DNA of 33,038 bases from Acidimicrobiaceae bacterium. Its GTDB lineage: Bacteria > Actinomycetota > Acidimicrobiia > Acidimicrobiales > RAAP-2. The DNA lies in NCBI GenBank assembly GCA_003164095.1, contig PLRX01000155.1:64547-97584 (forward strand), given 5' to 3'. A program made the translations under genes and the position numbers. The notes under the pieces are model-generated. The model made no database searches, was not told the DNA's origin, and saw only the letters and a list, made by a program, of their open reading frames with translations. Shown one piece after another: positions 18,446 to 26,684 of this stretch. Positions within the stretch are counted from its first letter, which is position 1; each line of letters begins with the position of its first letter.

Positions 18446-19192
18446 GTGTCTGACCCCGTTCACGCCCGGTGGTGGGCGAGACTGTGCGGCGTGTCGGGCA
18501 TCCGCGGAGTCGACCGCGCCATCGGGGTGGTGCTGCTGCTCGTCCTGGCCGGACTGGTCGGCCTGGGCGTGGCGGACAACCGCGCCGCGCCGACCCGCGG
18601 CCCGCTGAGCGGGCCGGCCGCACTCGCCACATCGCCTACCGCCACACCGGTGACCACCACGTTCCCGGGTGCGGCGACCACGGTCCCCACCGTGCCGCCC
18701 ACGACAACCACGACGACACCGGTGCCCGTGCCCGGACCGGTCACGGCGGTCGGTGACTCGATCATGCTCGACATCCAGCCGGAGCTGACCGGCGACCTGC
18801 CCGATGTGACCGTGGACGGCCTGGTGAGCCGCCAGTTCGAGGCCGGGATCGGTGTGGTCCAGGCCGACAGGTCCGCCGGTACCCTCGGCAAGGTGCTGGT
18901 CGTCGAGCTGGGCACCAACGGCACCGTGACCCCGTCCGACGTCGACGCCATGATGCAGGCGGCCCAGGGAGTCACCCGCGTGGTGTTCGTGAACGTCTGC
19001 GTTCCCCGCGCCTGGGCCGCTGGCGACAACGCCGTCCTGGCCGCAGGGGTGGCCCGCTACCCCGGGGTCGCCGTCCTGGCCGACTGGAACGCTCTGGCCA
19101 CACCGCACCCCGAGTGGTTTACCGCCGACCAGGTCCACCTGAGCCCGACCGGGGCGGCCGCACTGGCCGCGCTCATCGCCCGCTCGGCCTGA
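18446..19192 (+). CDS. Membrane-anchored SGNH-fold hydrolase
   Basis: 248 residues: one N-terminal membrane helix (AIGVVLLLVLAGLVGLGVAD, about 26-45), a Thr/Pro-rich spacer (about 50-92), and an extracellular SGNH hydrolase. Motifs: VGDSIMLD (nucleophile Ser, block I), ELGTNGTV (block III) and DQVHLSPTG (Asp-His, block V). The organisation is that of the C-terminal esterase of OatA-like acyltransferases, but the acyltransferase helices are missing, so it may be a stand-alone envelope esterase. Start is uncertain: GTG at 18446 or GTG at 18491, both before the helix. Confidence 0.8.
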   Translation: MSDPVHARWWARLCGVSGIRGVDRAIGVVLLLVLAGLVGLGVADNRAAPTRGPLSGPAALATSPTATPVTTTFPGAATTVPTVPPTTTTTTPVPVPGPVTAVGDSIMLDIQPELTGDLPDVTVDGLVSRQFEAGIGVVQADRSAGTLGKVLVVELGTNGTVTPSDVDAMMQAAQGVTRVVFVNVCVPRAWAAGDNAVLAAGVARYPGVAVLADWNALATPHPEWFTADQVHLSPTGAAALAALIARSA

Positions 19193-19224
19193 TCCACCCG
19201 TCGACCCGGCGATACGAACGGGCG

Positions 19225-19433
19225 ATGGCCGTCGGCGACGAGATGTACATGTTGCTGACCACGTTCAGCGAGGGCGCCACCGCGGTCGCCACCCCGGTGT
19301 GGGTCGTCCCACTCGACGAGGGGCGGGTGGCTTCTGGACCAGTGCCGGGTCGCACAAGGCCAATCAGCTGGCGCAGACGGGTCACGTGACCATCCCCTAC
19401 GGCGACCGAGGCGTCGTCGTCACTCCCGCCTGA
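19225..19433 (+). pseudogene. Frameshifted, truncated PPOX-class oxidoreductase gene
   Basis: Frame one from the ATG at 19225 reads YMLLTTFSEGATAVATPVWV, the start of a pyridoxamine-phosphate-oxidase-like F420/FMN protein. At about 19332 it shifts; the next frame continues as FWTSAGSHKANQLAQTGHVT and stops at 19431. Together they cover the first ~70 residues of a family that is usually 120-150 long. A one-base-type frameshift plus loss of the 3' half mean it is not functional. The rest of 19193-19545 holds nothing else but the EthD promoter. Confidence 0.7.
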
Positions 19434-19461
19434 CGGCCGGCACCGGCCACGGGTGCAGCGG

Positions 19462-19467
19462 TAGGGT
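19462..19467 (+). promoter_or_regulatory. Candidate -10 of the EthD gene (TAGGGT)
   Basis: TAGGGT would give a leader of about 72 nt with a strong GAGAGGAG ribosome site 7-8 nt before the ATG at 19546. This differs from the leaderless genes around it. Confidence 0.4.
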
Positions 19468-19545
19468 CGGACCGGACCGGTCGGCGCCCCGGGCGGACGG
19501 CCCACCGGAGGGACGGTCGTCCCATCGACCCGAGAGGAGATCCCC

Positions 19546-19833
19546 ATGATCAGGCTGAGTGTGCTCTACCCGGTGACCGAGGGCGCGACCTTCGACCACG
19601 ACTACTACCGGACCAGTCATGTCCCGCTCTGCCTGGCCACGTGGGGACTCGACCGCGCCGATATCGACAAGGGGGTCGACGGCCCCTATGTCGCCGCCGT
19701 GCACTTCGTCTTCGACTCGCCCGAGGCGCTGGGCGAGGCCTTCGCCGCACCGGGAACCGGCGAGGTACTGGCGGACGTGGCCAACTACACGACGATCACC
19801 CCGGTGCTGCAGACGAGCGAGATCGTCGCCTGA
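19546..19833 (+). CDS. EthD-family small dimeric ferredoxin-like protein
   Basis: 95 residues beginning MIRLSVLYPVTEGATFDHDY YRTSHVPL, the EthD start with the conserved DYYxxxHxPL segment. It ends in NYTTITPVLQTSEIV. Members of this alpha+beta barrel family accompany oxidative degradation pathways, but most are uncharacterised. It has one of the best Shine-Dalgarno sequences in the window. A GC-rich palindrome follows its stop. Confidence 0.85.
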   Translation: MIRLSVLYPVTEGATFDHDYYRTSHVPLCLATWGLDRADIDKGVDGPYVAAVHFVFDSPEALGEAFAAPGTGEVLADVANYTTITPVLQTSEIVA

Positions 19834-19836
19834 ACC

Positions 19837-19853
19837 GGCCCCCCCGGGGGGCC
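19837..19853 (+). terminator. GC-rich palindrome after the EthD gene
   Basis: GGCCCCCC-C-GGGGGGCC, perfect eight-base arms three bases after the stop. Probably a terminator, although there is no T-run. Confidence 0.5.
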
Positions 19854-19952
19854 ACGTCGGCCTGATCCGGACCGAGGTCGCCCTCTGACCCTGTCCTGTC
19901 CGAGAGCCGGGGCGTAGCGACATCGGAACGGGAAGACGAGCGCCGACGCGCT

Positions 19953-20345
19953 TCAGATCAGGGGTCCACGCGACGAATCGCCCCCGGAAGCAGGTCCGAG
20001 CCCACTCCGCTCCCGCACGACGGCCTCGAATGCATCGGGGTCGTCCGGGGTCAGGAACGGCCGCACCCTGCGGCCGAGGTCGAGCACCAGCGCCCGCTCC
20101 TTGCGCGGTCGCCCGGGGTCGAGGCTGGCCCAGTAGCCCGGGTTCGCCGTGCCCCAGATGCGGGCCCGGCCGCGGGCCGCCGACAGGTCGACCCGCTCCA
20201 TCCCGTGGACCGCGCCATACGGGATGTGCTTGGTGCCCCACGGGAAGTAGTAGGCGCGGACTGCGATCCCGGTGTCGGTGCATCGGATCCACTTGTCCGC
20301 GTAGCCATCGGTCGGGTGTGGCCCTGTCGTTCGGTCGCCTGCCAT
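19953..20345 (-). CDS. Small PH-domain-like protein, unknown
   Basis: 130 residues without membrane segments. KWIRCTDTGIAVRAYYFPWG, TKHIPYGAVHGMERVDLS and ARIWGTANPGYWASLD give the strand pattern of bacterial PH-like domains. The C-terminal DDPDAFEAVVRER helix would cap the barrel. No function can be assigned. The ATG at 20345 follows TACCCT by 6 nt. It is divergent from the DUF1015 gene 49 bp away. Confidence 0.7.
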   Translation of the reverse strand: MAGDRTTGPHPTDGYADKWIRCTDTGIAVRAYYFPWGTKHIPYGAVHGMERVDLSAARGRARIWGTANPGYWASLDPGRPRKERALVLDLGRRVRPFLTPDDPDAFEAVVRERSGLGPASGGDSSRGPLI

Positions 20346-20351
20346 GTCGCG

Positions 20352-20357
20352 AGGGTA
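20352..20357 (-). promoter_or_regulatory. -10 of the PH-like gene (TACCCT)
   Basis: TACCCT on the minus strand, 6 nt before the ATG at 20345; no Shine-Dalgarno. Confidence 0.6.
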
Positions 20358-20382
20358 CGCCGCCGATCCGTGGGCGGTGTGG

Positions 20383-20388
20383 TAGTCA
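20383..20388 (+). promoter_or_regulatory. Imperfect -10 of the DUF1015 gene (TAGTCA)
   Basis: TAGTCA, lacking the last T, ends 6 nt before the ATG at 20395, the same spacing as the perfect examples. Confidence 0.35.
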
Positions 20389-20394
20389 CTCCCC

Positions 20395-21582
20395 ATGCCG
20401 CGCTTCGCACCGTTCGCCGGACTCCGGTACGACTCCGCCCGGGTGACGCTCGCCAAGGTGATCGCCCCGCCCTACGACGTGGTCGGACCCACCGAGCGGG
20501 CCACCCTGGCCGCACGGCACAGTGTCAATGCCATCCTGGTCGAGTTGCCCGAGCCCGACTCCCGCAGCGGGAGCGACCGCTACGCCGCGGCCGCCGCCCG
20601 GCTGCACGCGTGGCGTGCCGACGGGGTCCTCGTGCGGGACCGGGACCCTGCCTTCTACGCATACCGCATGACCGATCCCGACGGCTCGACGACCGTCGGC
20701 GTCCTGGGCGAACTCGGACTCGAGCCGGGCAGCGTCGAGGAGATCCTGCCCCACGAGGAGACCCTTCCGAAGGCGAAGAGCGATCGGCTCGAGCTCCTGA
20801 CCGCCACCAGGGTCAACCTCTCCCCCATCTGGGGTCTGTCGCTCGCCTCCGGCCTGACCGCGCTGGTGGACACCGCGGGTCCGCCGACGGCGTCGGCCAC
20901 CGACGACGACGGCGTCCTCCACGAGCTGTGGGTCGTCGACGACCCGTCGACGGTCGCCGCAGTCGCCGAGGTGGTCGGCTCGGCCCCGGTCGTGGTGGCC
21001 GACGGGCACCACCGCCTGGCCACCGCCACCACGTACCGACAGGGGGCGGGCGTCGGCACCCCCGGCGCCGACGGCGTCCTGGCCCTCGTCGTCGAACTGT
21101 CCGAGGACACGTTGTCGGTCGGGCCCATCCACCGACTGCTGTCCGGGCTGCCGGACGGACTCGACCTGGTGGACGCCTTCACCTCGTGGTTCGACGTGGC
21201 CCGTGCCGGCGACTGCACCGAACGCACCACCACAGCACTGGGCGAGTCGTCCGCACTGGCGCTGGTGACCCCGGCGGGCTGCTGGCTGCTCACACCCCGG
21301 GACGGCACCCCGGAGGCGGCCGGATCGGACCTCGTCTCGTCCATGGTGGCCATGGTGCTGGCAGAGCTGCCGGACCACGAACTCACCTTCGCCCACAGCT
21401 GGCAGGAGGCGGTGGCGGCCGTGTCCTCCGAGACGGTCCAGGCTGCCGTCCTGCTGCCACCGGTGACCGTGGCGCAGATCGACGCCTGGGCACGGGCCCG
21501 GCGCCGGATGCCCCCGAAGAGCACGTACTTCCACCCGAAGCCCCGCACGGGGATGGTCTTCCGGGCCCTCGACCCGGACTGA
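20395..21582 (+). CDS. DUF1015 family protein
   Basis: 395 residues, the whole length of the DUF1015 family. Recognised from FAPFAGLRYD...APPYDVV at the N-terminus, HEETLPKAKSDRLELL (about 120-135), VVVADGHHRLATA with the conserved DGHHR at 203-207, and the ending MPPKSTYFHPKPRTGMVFR. It is cytoplasmic. The biochemical role of the family is not established; the invariant DGHHR suggests a catalytic or nucleotide-handling site. Confidence 0.93.
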   Translation: MPRFAPFAGLRYDSARVTLAKVIAPPYDVVGPTERATLAARHSVNAILVELPEPDSRSGSDRYAAAAARLHAWRADGVLVRDRDPAFYAYRMTDPDGSTTVGVLGELGLEPGSVEEILPHEETLPKAKSDRLELLTATRVNLSPIWGLSLASGLTALVDTAGPPTASATDDDGVLHELWVVDDPSTVAAVAEVVGSAPVVVADGHHRLATATTYRQGAGVGTPGADGVLALVVELSEDTLSVGPIHRLLSGLPDGLDLVDAFTSWFDVARAGDCTERTTTALGESSALALVTPAGCWLLTPRDGTPEAAGSDLVSSMVAMVLAELPDHELTFAHSWQEAVAAVSSETVQAAVLLPPVTVAQIDAWARARRRMPPKSTYFHPKPRTGMVFRALDPD

Positions 21583-21633
21583 TCGCCGCCCAACCGACGG
21601 CGGCGGCGCGACCACGTGCCTCGGGACCGCAAG

Positions 21634-21639
21634 TAGCCT
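21634..21639 (+). promoter_or_regulatory. Candidate -10 of the repeat lipoprotein gene (TAGCCT)
   Basis: TAGCCT gives a leader of about 30 nt containing a GGAGG ribosome site just before the GTG at 21677. Confidence 0.45.
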
Positions 21640-21676
21640 GGGCGCTCGGCGAGGCGACGACCCACTCGGAGGGCAG

Positions 21677-22936
21677 GTGGCACCAGGACGACGAGTGGGG
21701 GTGGGCACCGCCGTGGCCCTGATGCTGACCGTGGCCCTGGTGGCGGCGGCCTGCGGGTCGTCATCGGCTGCCCGCTCCGTCCGTCGCACCCCGCCGACCA
21801 CGGCTGTGCCGACCACCACTGCGCCCACCACGACGCTGCCCTCCGCCGTGCCGACGACGGTGCCGACGCCCGTCGTGCCCGCCGTCGGGTGGGCCCGGCC
21901 GGCGACGACACTGCCCCCGGCGGGCGGCTACACCGGCGTCTCCTGCATCTCCGGGGTGTTCTGCGTGTCCGTGGGCGGCGGCGCCAACGAGGCCGACGTG
22001 TCGGACTCCACGGGCCCGGGTGTGGTCAACGCCTGGGACGGTGCCGTCTGGGGAACGCCGTCCGACTACTTCGCCACGCCGGTGGGCGGCTCGACCACCG
22101 CCCCCGAGCTGCCCGGTATCGCCTGCTCGTCGGGCCCGCTGTGCGCCGTCGTCGACGGATCCGGGCACACCTCGCTGGGCGACGGCACGAACTGGTCGAC
22201 CCCGGCCCCGCTGGCCGCCGCGCCGTCCGCGCCGGCCAACCCCGGGGATCCCGGCCCGGACCACGAGGGATCGAGGTCCGCCGCTGTGGACTGCCCGTCC
22301 GGCCAGTTCTGCGCCTACGTCGACAACACCGGGCACGTGGCCGTGCTCCAGGGGACGACCTGGTCCGCGCCGCAGACCATGACCACGGCCTCGGCCTCTG
22401 GCACCGTGGACCTCTACCAGTCGGGTCGGGTCGGGATGTCCTGCACCGGGGACTCGTCGTGCACCGCCCTCGTCGGCGACACGGTGCTCGACTGGAACGG
22501 ATCCTCGTGGACGGCGTCGCCCGCACCGTGGCCGTCCGGCACGACTGGCGACTCGGCCGTCTCCTGCGCGGCGGCAGGGGCATGTGTGGCCGTGCGCGGC
22601 CCCTTCGTGTCAGTGCGCCTCCAGGGGTCGGGCTGGTCGACACCCCGTTCGATCGACCCTGACGGGCACCTCGACGCCGTGTCGTGCCCCACGCTGGCGT
22701 TCTGCATGGCCGTCGACGCCTACGGGAACGTCGTCCAGCTGACCGGCGGCGCCTGGTCCTCACCGGCCAAGGTCGTCCCGACGCCGACCGAGTACGCAGG
22801 GGACGGCACCAGCCTGTCGTGCCCGACCGACCAGTTCTGCATGCTGCTCACCGGCGACGGCGACTACGCCACCTACCAGGGGACGGACCCGAACGCCTCG
22901 GTCACGACCACCACCCTGCCGATCGTCACGCCCTGA
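21677..22936 (+). CDS. Lipoprotein with seven CX5C beta-propeller-like repeats
   Basis: 419 residues. Signal peptide with a lipobox-like LVAAAC (Cys 26), Thr/Pro/Val linker (about 38-68), then seven repeats. Each opens with a hydrophobic-[SDA]-C-x5-C motif (first Cys at 90, 150, 206, 256, 297, 337, 382), followed by a VDxxG-type turn and usually a Trp strand (WSTP, WSAP, WSSP). The count of seven and the repeat length of 40-60 residues suggest a seven-bladed propeller with an in-blade disulfide in each blade. Similar Cys-paired repeat proteins occur in other actinobacteria, function unknown. The ending is another Thr-rich tail. Confidence 0.8.
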   Translation: MAPGRRVGVGTAVALMLTVALVAAACGSSSAARSVRRTPPTTAVPTTTAPTTTLPSAVPTTVPTPVVPAVGWARPATTLPPAGGYTGVSCISGVFCVSVGGGANEADVSDSTGPGVVNAWDGAVWGTPSDYFATPVGGSTTAPELPGIACSSGPLCAVVDGSGHTSLGDGTNWSTPAPLAAAPSAPANPGDPGPDHEGSRSAAVDCPSGQFCAYVDNTGHVAVLQGTTWSAPQTMTTASASGTVDLYQSGRVGMSCTGDSSCTALVGDTVLDWNGSSWTASPAPWPSGTTGDSAVSCAAAGACVAVRGPFVSVRLQGSGWSTPRSIDPDGHLDAVSCPTLAFCMAVDAYGNVVQLTGGAWSSPAKVVPTPTEYAGDGTSLSCPTDQFCMLLTGDGDYATYQGTDPNASVTTTTLPIVTP

Positions 22937-22984
22937 CCGTCGGGGCCGCCCTCGCCAGGCGGTCACGGTCCCCCGGCACGCGCC

Positions 22985-23533
22985 TCAGGGGGAGACGCCG
23001 GCCAGGTCGGCGAGCGCCAGGACGGTCCGCCAATTGCGGGCGGTGCCCACCCGTCCGAGGCGCCGCTCCAGGAACGCGTTGGTCAGCTTGGCCTGGTGGT
23101 ACCCGGCCGGGGTGTGGAGGTAGACGTCGGGCCCGGACACGGCCAGTCGCTCCGGCGCCAACCCCTCCGATTCGGTGACCAGGGCGTCGACCCGGTCCGG
23201 GTCGGGGACGGCGTCGAGGAACGCCACGTGCAGCCGCTTCGGGTCGTCGTCCAGGTCGAGCAGCGGGTTGCCGGCCACCGTCGCCGCCCACTGCGCGGAC
23301 GAGCGGGGCACCACCCGCACGGTCACGCCCAGTTCTGCCTCGATGGCCCCCTCCGTCGCGGATGCCAGCTGCTCGGCGAGGCTGCCGGACCGGCACACGG
23401 CGTTGCCGCTCTGGAGGTAGGTGACGACGTCCTCACAGCCGAGCCCGGCCAGCAGAGCCCGCAGGTCGGCCATGGGCACCCGGTTGTGCCCACCGACGTT
23501 GACGCCGCGCAGGAGCAGGAGGTGGGTGTCCAC
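22985..23533 (-). CDS. DUF1697 family protein
   Basis: 182 residues, full length for the family. LLLRGVNVGGHNRVPMADLR and VVTYLQSGNAV are the N-terminal hallmark; AKLTNAFLERRLGRVGTARN with WRTVLALADL closes it. Function unknown; soluble. The GTG at 23533 follows an imperfect -10 (TAGGGC, 23540-23545) by 6 nt, and korB ends 31 nt upstream. Confidence 0.9.
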   Translation of the reverse strand: MDTHLLLLRGVNVGGHNRVPMADLRALLAGLGCEDVVTYLQSGNAVCRSGSLAEQLASATEGAIEAELGVTVRVVPRSSAQWAATVAGNPLLDLDDDPKRLHVAFLDAVPDPDRVDALVTESEGLAPERLAVSGPDVYLHTPAGYHQAKLTNAFLERRLGRVGTARNWRTVLALADLAGVSP

Positions 23534-23564
23534 GCCGGCGCCCTACCCGAGGGGCCGCTCGCCC

Positions 23565-24599
23565 CTACTCGACCGTCCAAGACGAGCCGGACCGCAGCAG
23601 CGCCGCAAAGTCGCCCGGGCCCCGGCGTTCCGTGGCCATGGCGATCTGGTCGGCCATCTGCTCGCCGTACTCCTCGTGGTCGACGTCCCGGAAGACGCCG
23701 ACCGGCGTGGGCTCGTAGGGACCGCGCGACAGCCGGCTGAGCTGGAACGCCAGGCCGGGGTTCTCCTTGTGCTCGTCGTGGACCAGCAGGGCGTCCTCGC
23801 CGACATCGGCCACCAGGACGACCTCGACGGAGCCGTCGGGATCCATGATCACGCCGAACTGGCCCTCGGCCCCGAACCGGATGGGTTCGGCGTGGACCAG
23901 CGGGATCAGCATGTCGGCCCGGTGCTCCTTCCCGGTGATCTGCTCGAAGGCCCCGTCGTTGAAGACGTTGCAGTTCTGGTAGATCTCCACGAACGAGGCG
24001 CCCTTGTGGGCGTGGGCCCGCCGGAAGGTCTCCATCATGTGCTTGCGGTCCATGTCGTGGGTCCGGGCGACGAAGCTCGCCTCGGCGCCCAGCGCGAGGC
24101 TCAGCGGGTTGAAGGGGTGCTCCAACGAGCCGAACGGCGTCGACTTGGTGACCTTGGCCATCTCCGAGGTCGGCGAGTACTGGCCCTTGGTGAGTCCGTA
24201 GATCTGGTTGTTGAACAGCAGGATGGTGATGTTCACGTTGCGACGCAGGGCGTGGATGAGGTGGTTGCCACCGATGGACAGGGCGTCGCCGTCGCCGGTC
24301 ACGACCCAGACGTCGAGGTCCGGGCGGGTGGTCGCGAGCCCCGTGGCGATCGCCGGGGCCCGGCCGTGGATCGAGTGCATGCCGTAGGTGTCCATGTAGT
24401 ACGGGAACCGGGCGGCACAGCCGATGCCCGACAGGAACACCGTGGACTCGCGTCGCACGCCGAGGTCGGGCATGAGCATCTGCACGGCGGACAGGATCGA
24501 GTAGTCGCCACACCCGGGGCACCAGCGCACCTCCTGGTCCGACGACCAGTCCTTGCGGGTGGTGAGCGGCACGGGTACGGCTTCGGTCACGTCGGTCAT
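23565..24599 (-). CDS. korB: 2-oxoglutarate:ferredoxin oxidoreductase, beta subunit
   Basis: 344 residues carrying the thiamine diphosphate site. WCPGCGDYSIL near the N-terminus supplies part of the Fe-S cluster ligands, GIGCAARFPYY follows, and VVTGDGDALSIGGNHLIHAL with LLFNNQIYGLTKGQYSPTS is the TPP/Mg motif (GDGD...NN). With KorA it converts a 2-oxoacid, most likely 2-oxoglutarate, to the acyl-CoA and reduced ferredoxin. The ATG overlaps the korA stop by 4 nt. Closest layout: actinobacterial KorAB. Confidence 0.94.
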   Translation of the reverse strand: MTDVTEAVPVPLTTRKDWSSDQEVRWCPGCGDYSILSAVQMLMPDLGVRRESTVFLSGIGCAARFPYYMDTYGMHSIHGRAPAIATGLATTRPDLDVWVVTGDGDALSIGGNHLIHALRRNVNITILLFNNQIYGLTKGQYSPTSEMAKVTKSTPFGSLEHPFNPLSLALGAEASFVARTHDMDRKHMMETFRRAHAHKGASFVEIYQNCNVFNDGAFEQITGKEHRADMLIPLVHAEPIRFGAEGQFGVIMDPDGSVEVVLVADVGEDALLVHDEHKENPGLAFQLSRLSRGPYEPTPVGVFRDVDHEEYGEQMADQIAMATERRGPGDFAALLRSGSSWTVE

Positions 24600-26518
24600 C
24601 GGTCGGACCCCTCTTCGTCGTCCTCGGCCTTCTTTTCGGCCGTCAGTTCCTCGATCAGCTGCAGGATGGCGCTCTCCATGGCGGCGGCCCGGAACGGGAT
24701 GCCCGACACCTGGGTCAGTGAACGCGCGTCGACCAGGTACTCGGCCCGCAGCAGACGGCTGAGCTGACCGAGGTTGACCTCGGGCACCAGCACCCGCTCG
24801 TAGCGCTTCAGCACGTCACCCAGGTCGGCCGGGAACGGGTTCAGGTGCACCAGATGGGCCTGGTCGACCTTGAGGCCCCGGGCCCGCACCCGTTGCACGC
24901 CGGCGGCGATGGCCCCGTACGTGGAGCCCCAGCCGATGACCAGGATCTCGGCGCCTTCCTCGTGGTCGACATCGGTCGGGGGGATGTCGGCGGCGATGCC
25001 CGCCACCTTGGCCGCCCGCAACCGGGTCATGTGCTCGTGATTGGCGCCGTCGTAGGCGACGTTGCCCGGGCCGTCGGACTTCTCGAGGCCACCGATGCGG
25101 TGCTCCAGGCCGGCGAGTCCGGGTGGCGCCCACGGGCGGGCCAGGGTGTCCTCGTCGCGCAGGTACGGCCAGAAGTCCTCGGTCCCGTCCTCCTCGACAT
25201 GGTTGGGACCGGTGGCGAACCCGGGGTCGATCTCCGGGAGGCTCTCCAGATCGGGGAGCTTCCAGGGCTCGGTCCCGTTGGCCAGGTACCCGTCGGACAG
25301 CAGCATGACCGGCGTCCGGTACTTGACGGCGATGCGGACGGCCTCGAGCGTGGCGTCGAAGCAGTGCGACGGCGTCTTGGCGGCGATGATCGGCATCGGC
25401 GCCTCGCCGTGGCGGCCGTACATGGCGTGGAGCAGGTCGGCCTGCTCCGTCTTGGTCGGCAGCCCGGTCGACGGCCCGCCCCGCTGGATGTCGATGATCA
25501 GGAGCGGCAGCTCGAGGCTGATGGCCAGGCCCATCATCTCCGCCTTGAGGTCGATGCCCGGGCCCGAGGTGGTCGTCACCCCGAGGGCCCCACCGAAGGC
25601 GGCCCCCAGCGCAGCGCCGATGCCGGAGATCTCGTCCTCGGCCTGGAACGTGCGCACCCCGAACTGCTTGTGCTTCGACAGCTCGTGGAGGATGTCCGAG
25701 GCCGGCGTGATCGGGTACGTGCCGAGGAACAACGGCAGGCCGCTGCGGATCGACGCGGCCACCAGTCCCCACGCGGCGGCGGTGTTGCCGGTGATGTTGG
25801 CGTACTCACCCGGTGCGAGCACGGCGGGCCTCACCTCGTAGGAGGACTCGAACAGCTCCGCCGTCTCGCCGAAGTGGTAGCCGGCCTTGAAGGCCCGCTG
25901 GTTGGCCTCCAGGATGAGCTCCTTGCCGACGTACTTCTCGGCGATCCACTCGAGGGTCGGCTCGACCGGACGCGTGTAGAGCCAGCTGATGAGCCCGAGG
26001 GCGAAGAAGTTCTTCGAGCGCTCGGCGTCGCGCGGCTTGACCCCGATCTCCTTCGACGACTCCGTGGTGATGGAGGTCATGGGGACCTCGTACACGGTGA
26101 ACGCCGAGAGCGAGCCGTCGGCCAGGGGGTCGGACTCGTAGCCGGCCTTGGTGAGGTTGCGGTCGTCGAATGCGTCCGAGTTGACGATGATGGTTGCGCC
26201 CTGGGGCAGGGCCGCCACGTTGGCCCGAAGGGCGGCCGGGTTCATCGCCACCAGGACGTTGGGCGAGTCGCCCGGGGTCGAGATGTCGTGGTCCGAGATG
26301 TGGACCTGGAACGCGGACACGCCGGCCAGGGTCCCGGCCGGGGCCCGGATCTCGGCGGGGAAGTCGGGAAACGTGGCCAGGTCATTGCCGAAGAGGGCGG
26401 ACGAGGTGGTGAAACGGTCCCCCGCCAGCTGCATCCCGTCGCCGGAGTCGCCCGCGAAGCGGATGACCACCCGGTCGATCAACTGGTGGTGCGTCGGCTC
26501 GATCGTGGTGTCGGACAC
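24596..26518 (-). CDS. korA: 2-oxoglutarate:ferredoxin oxidoreductase, fused gamma-alpha subunit
   Basis: 640 residues. The gamma domain (about 18-200) opens with VIRFAGDSGDGMQLAGDRF. The alpha domain starts near 235 with NTAAAWGLVAASIRSGLPLF, LGTYPITPASDILHELS, FQAEDEISGIGAALGAAFGG and TTTSGPGIDLKAEMMGLA. The CoA/transketolase-C region (VIGWGSTYGAI, HLNPFP, VPEVNLGQL) ends it. The GTG at 26518 has AGGAG five bases upstream. A TAGTGT at 26643-26648 could be the -10, giving a leader of about 120 nt. Confidence 0.94.
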   Translation of the reverse strand: MSDTTIEPTHHQLIDRVVIRFAGDSGDGMQLAGDRFTTSSALFGNDLATFPDFPAEIRAPAGTLAGVSAFQVHISDHDISTPGDSPNVLVAMNPAALRANVAALPQGATIIVNSDAFDDRNLTKAGYESDPLADGSLSAFTVYEVPMTSITTESSKEIGVKPRDAERSKNFFALGLISWLYTRPVEPTLEWIAEKYVGKELILEANQRAFKAGYHFGETAELFESSYEVRPAVLAPGEYANITGNTAAAWGLVAASIRSGLPLFLGTYPITPASDILHELSKHKQFGVRTFQAEDEISGIGAALGAAFGGALGVTTTSGPGIDLKAEMMGLAISLELPLLIIDIQRGGPSTGLPTKTEQADLLHAMYGRHGEAPMPIIAAKTPSHCFDATLEAVRIAVKYRTPVMLLSDGYLANGTEPWKLPDLESLPEIDPGFATGPNHVEEDGTEDFWPYLRDEDTLARPWAPPGLAGLEHRIGGLEKSDGPGNVAYDGANHEHMTRLRAAKVAGIAADIPPTDVDHEEGAEILVIGWGSTYGAIAAGVQRVRARGLKVDQAHLVHLNPFPADLGDVLKRYERVLVPEVNLGQLSRLLRAEYLVDARSLTQVSGIPFRAAAMESAILQLIEELTAEKKAEDDEEGSDR

Positions 26519-26642
26519 CTTGCTCCTGTTCGTGCTGCTCTACCGCGTCTGCGCGCCGGTCGGACCGGTGCCGTTGCCGTGCCAACGGCCCGCCGCCGGG
26601 CCCCGGACACGAGGACGCGCCGCACTCGACGGGCCCCAGAAG

Positions 26643-26648
26643 ACACTA
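26643..26648 (-). promoter_or_regulatory. Candidate -10 of korAB (TAGTGT)
   Basis: TAGTGT on the minus strand between the aldolase stop and korA. The leader to the GTG at 26518 would be about 120 nt and includes the AGGAG ribosome site. Confidence 0.35.
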
Positions 26649-26660
26649 CCGCCGCGCGCC

Positions 26661-26683
26661 CCGAGGGCAGGACGACCCCTCGG
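26661..26683 (-). terminator. Inverted repeat after the aldolase gene
   Basis: CCGAGGG (26661-26667) and CCCTCGG (26677-26683) begin one base after the stop codon. A plausible short terminator or pause hairpin. Confidence 0.5.
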
Positions 26684-26684
26684 A

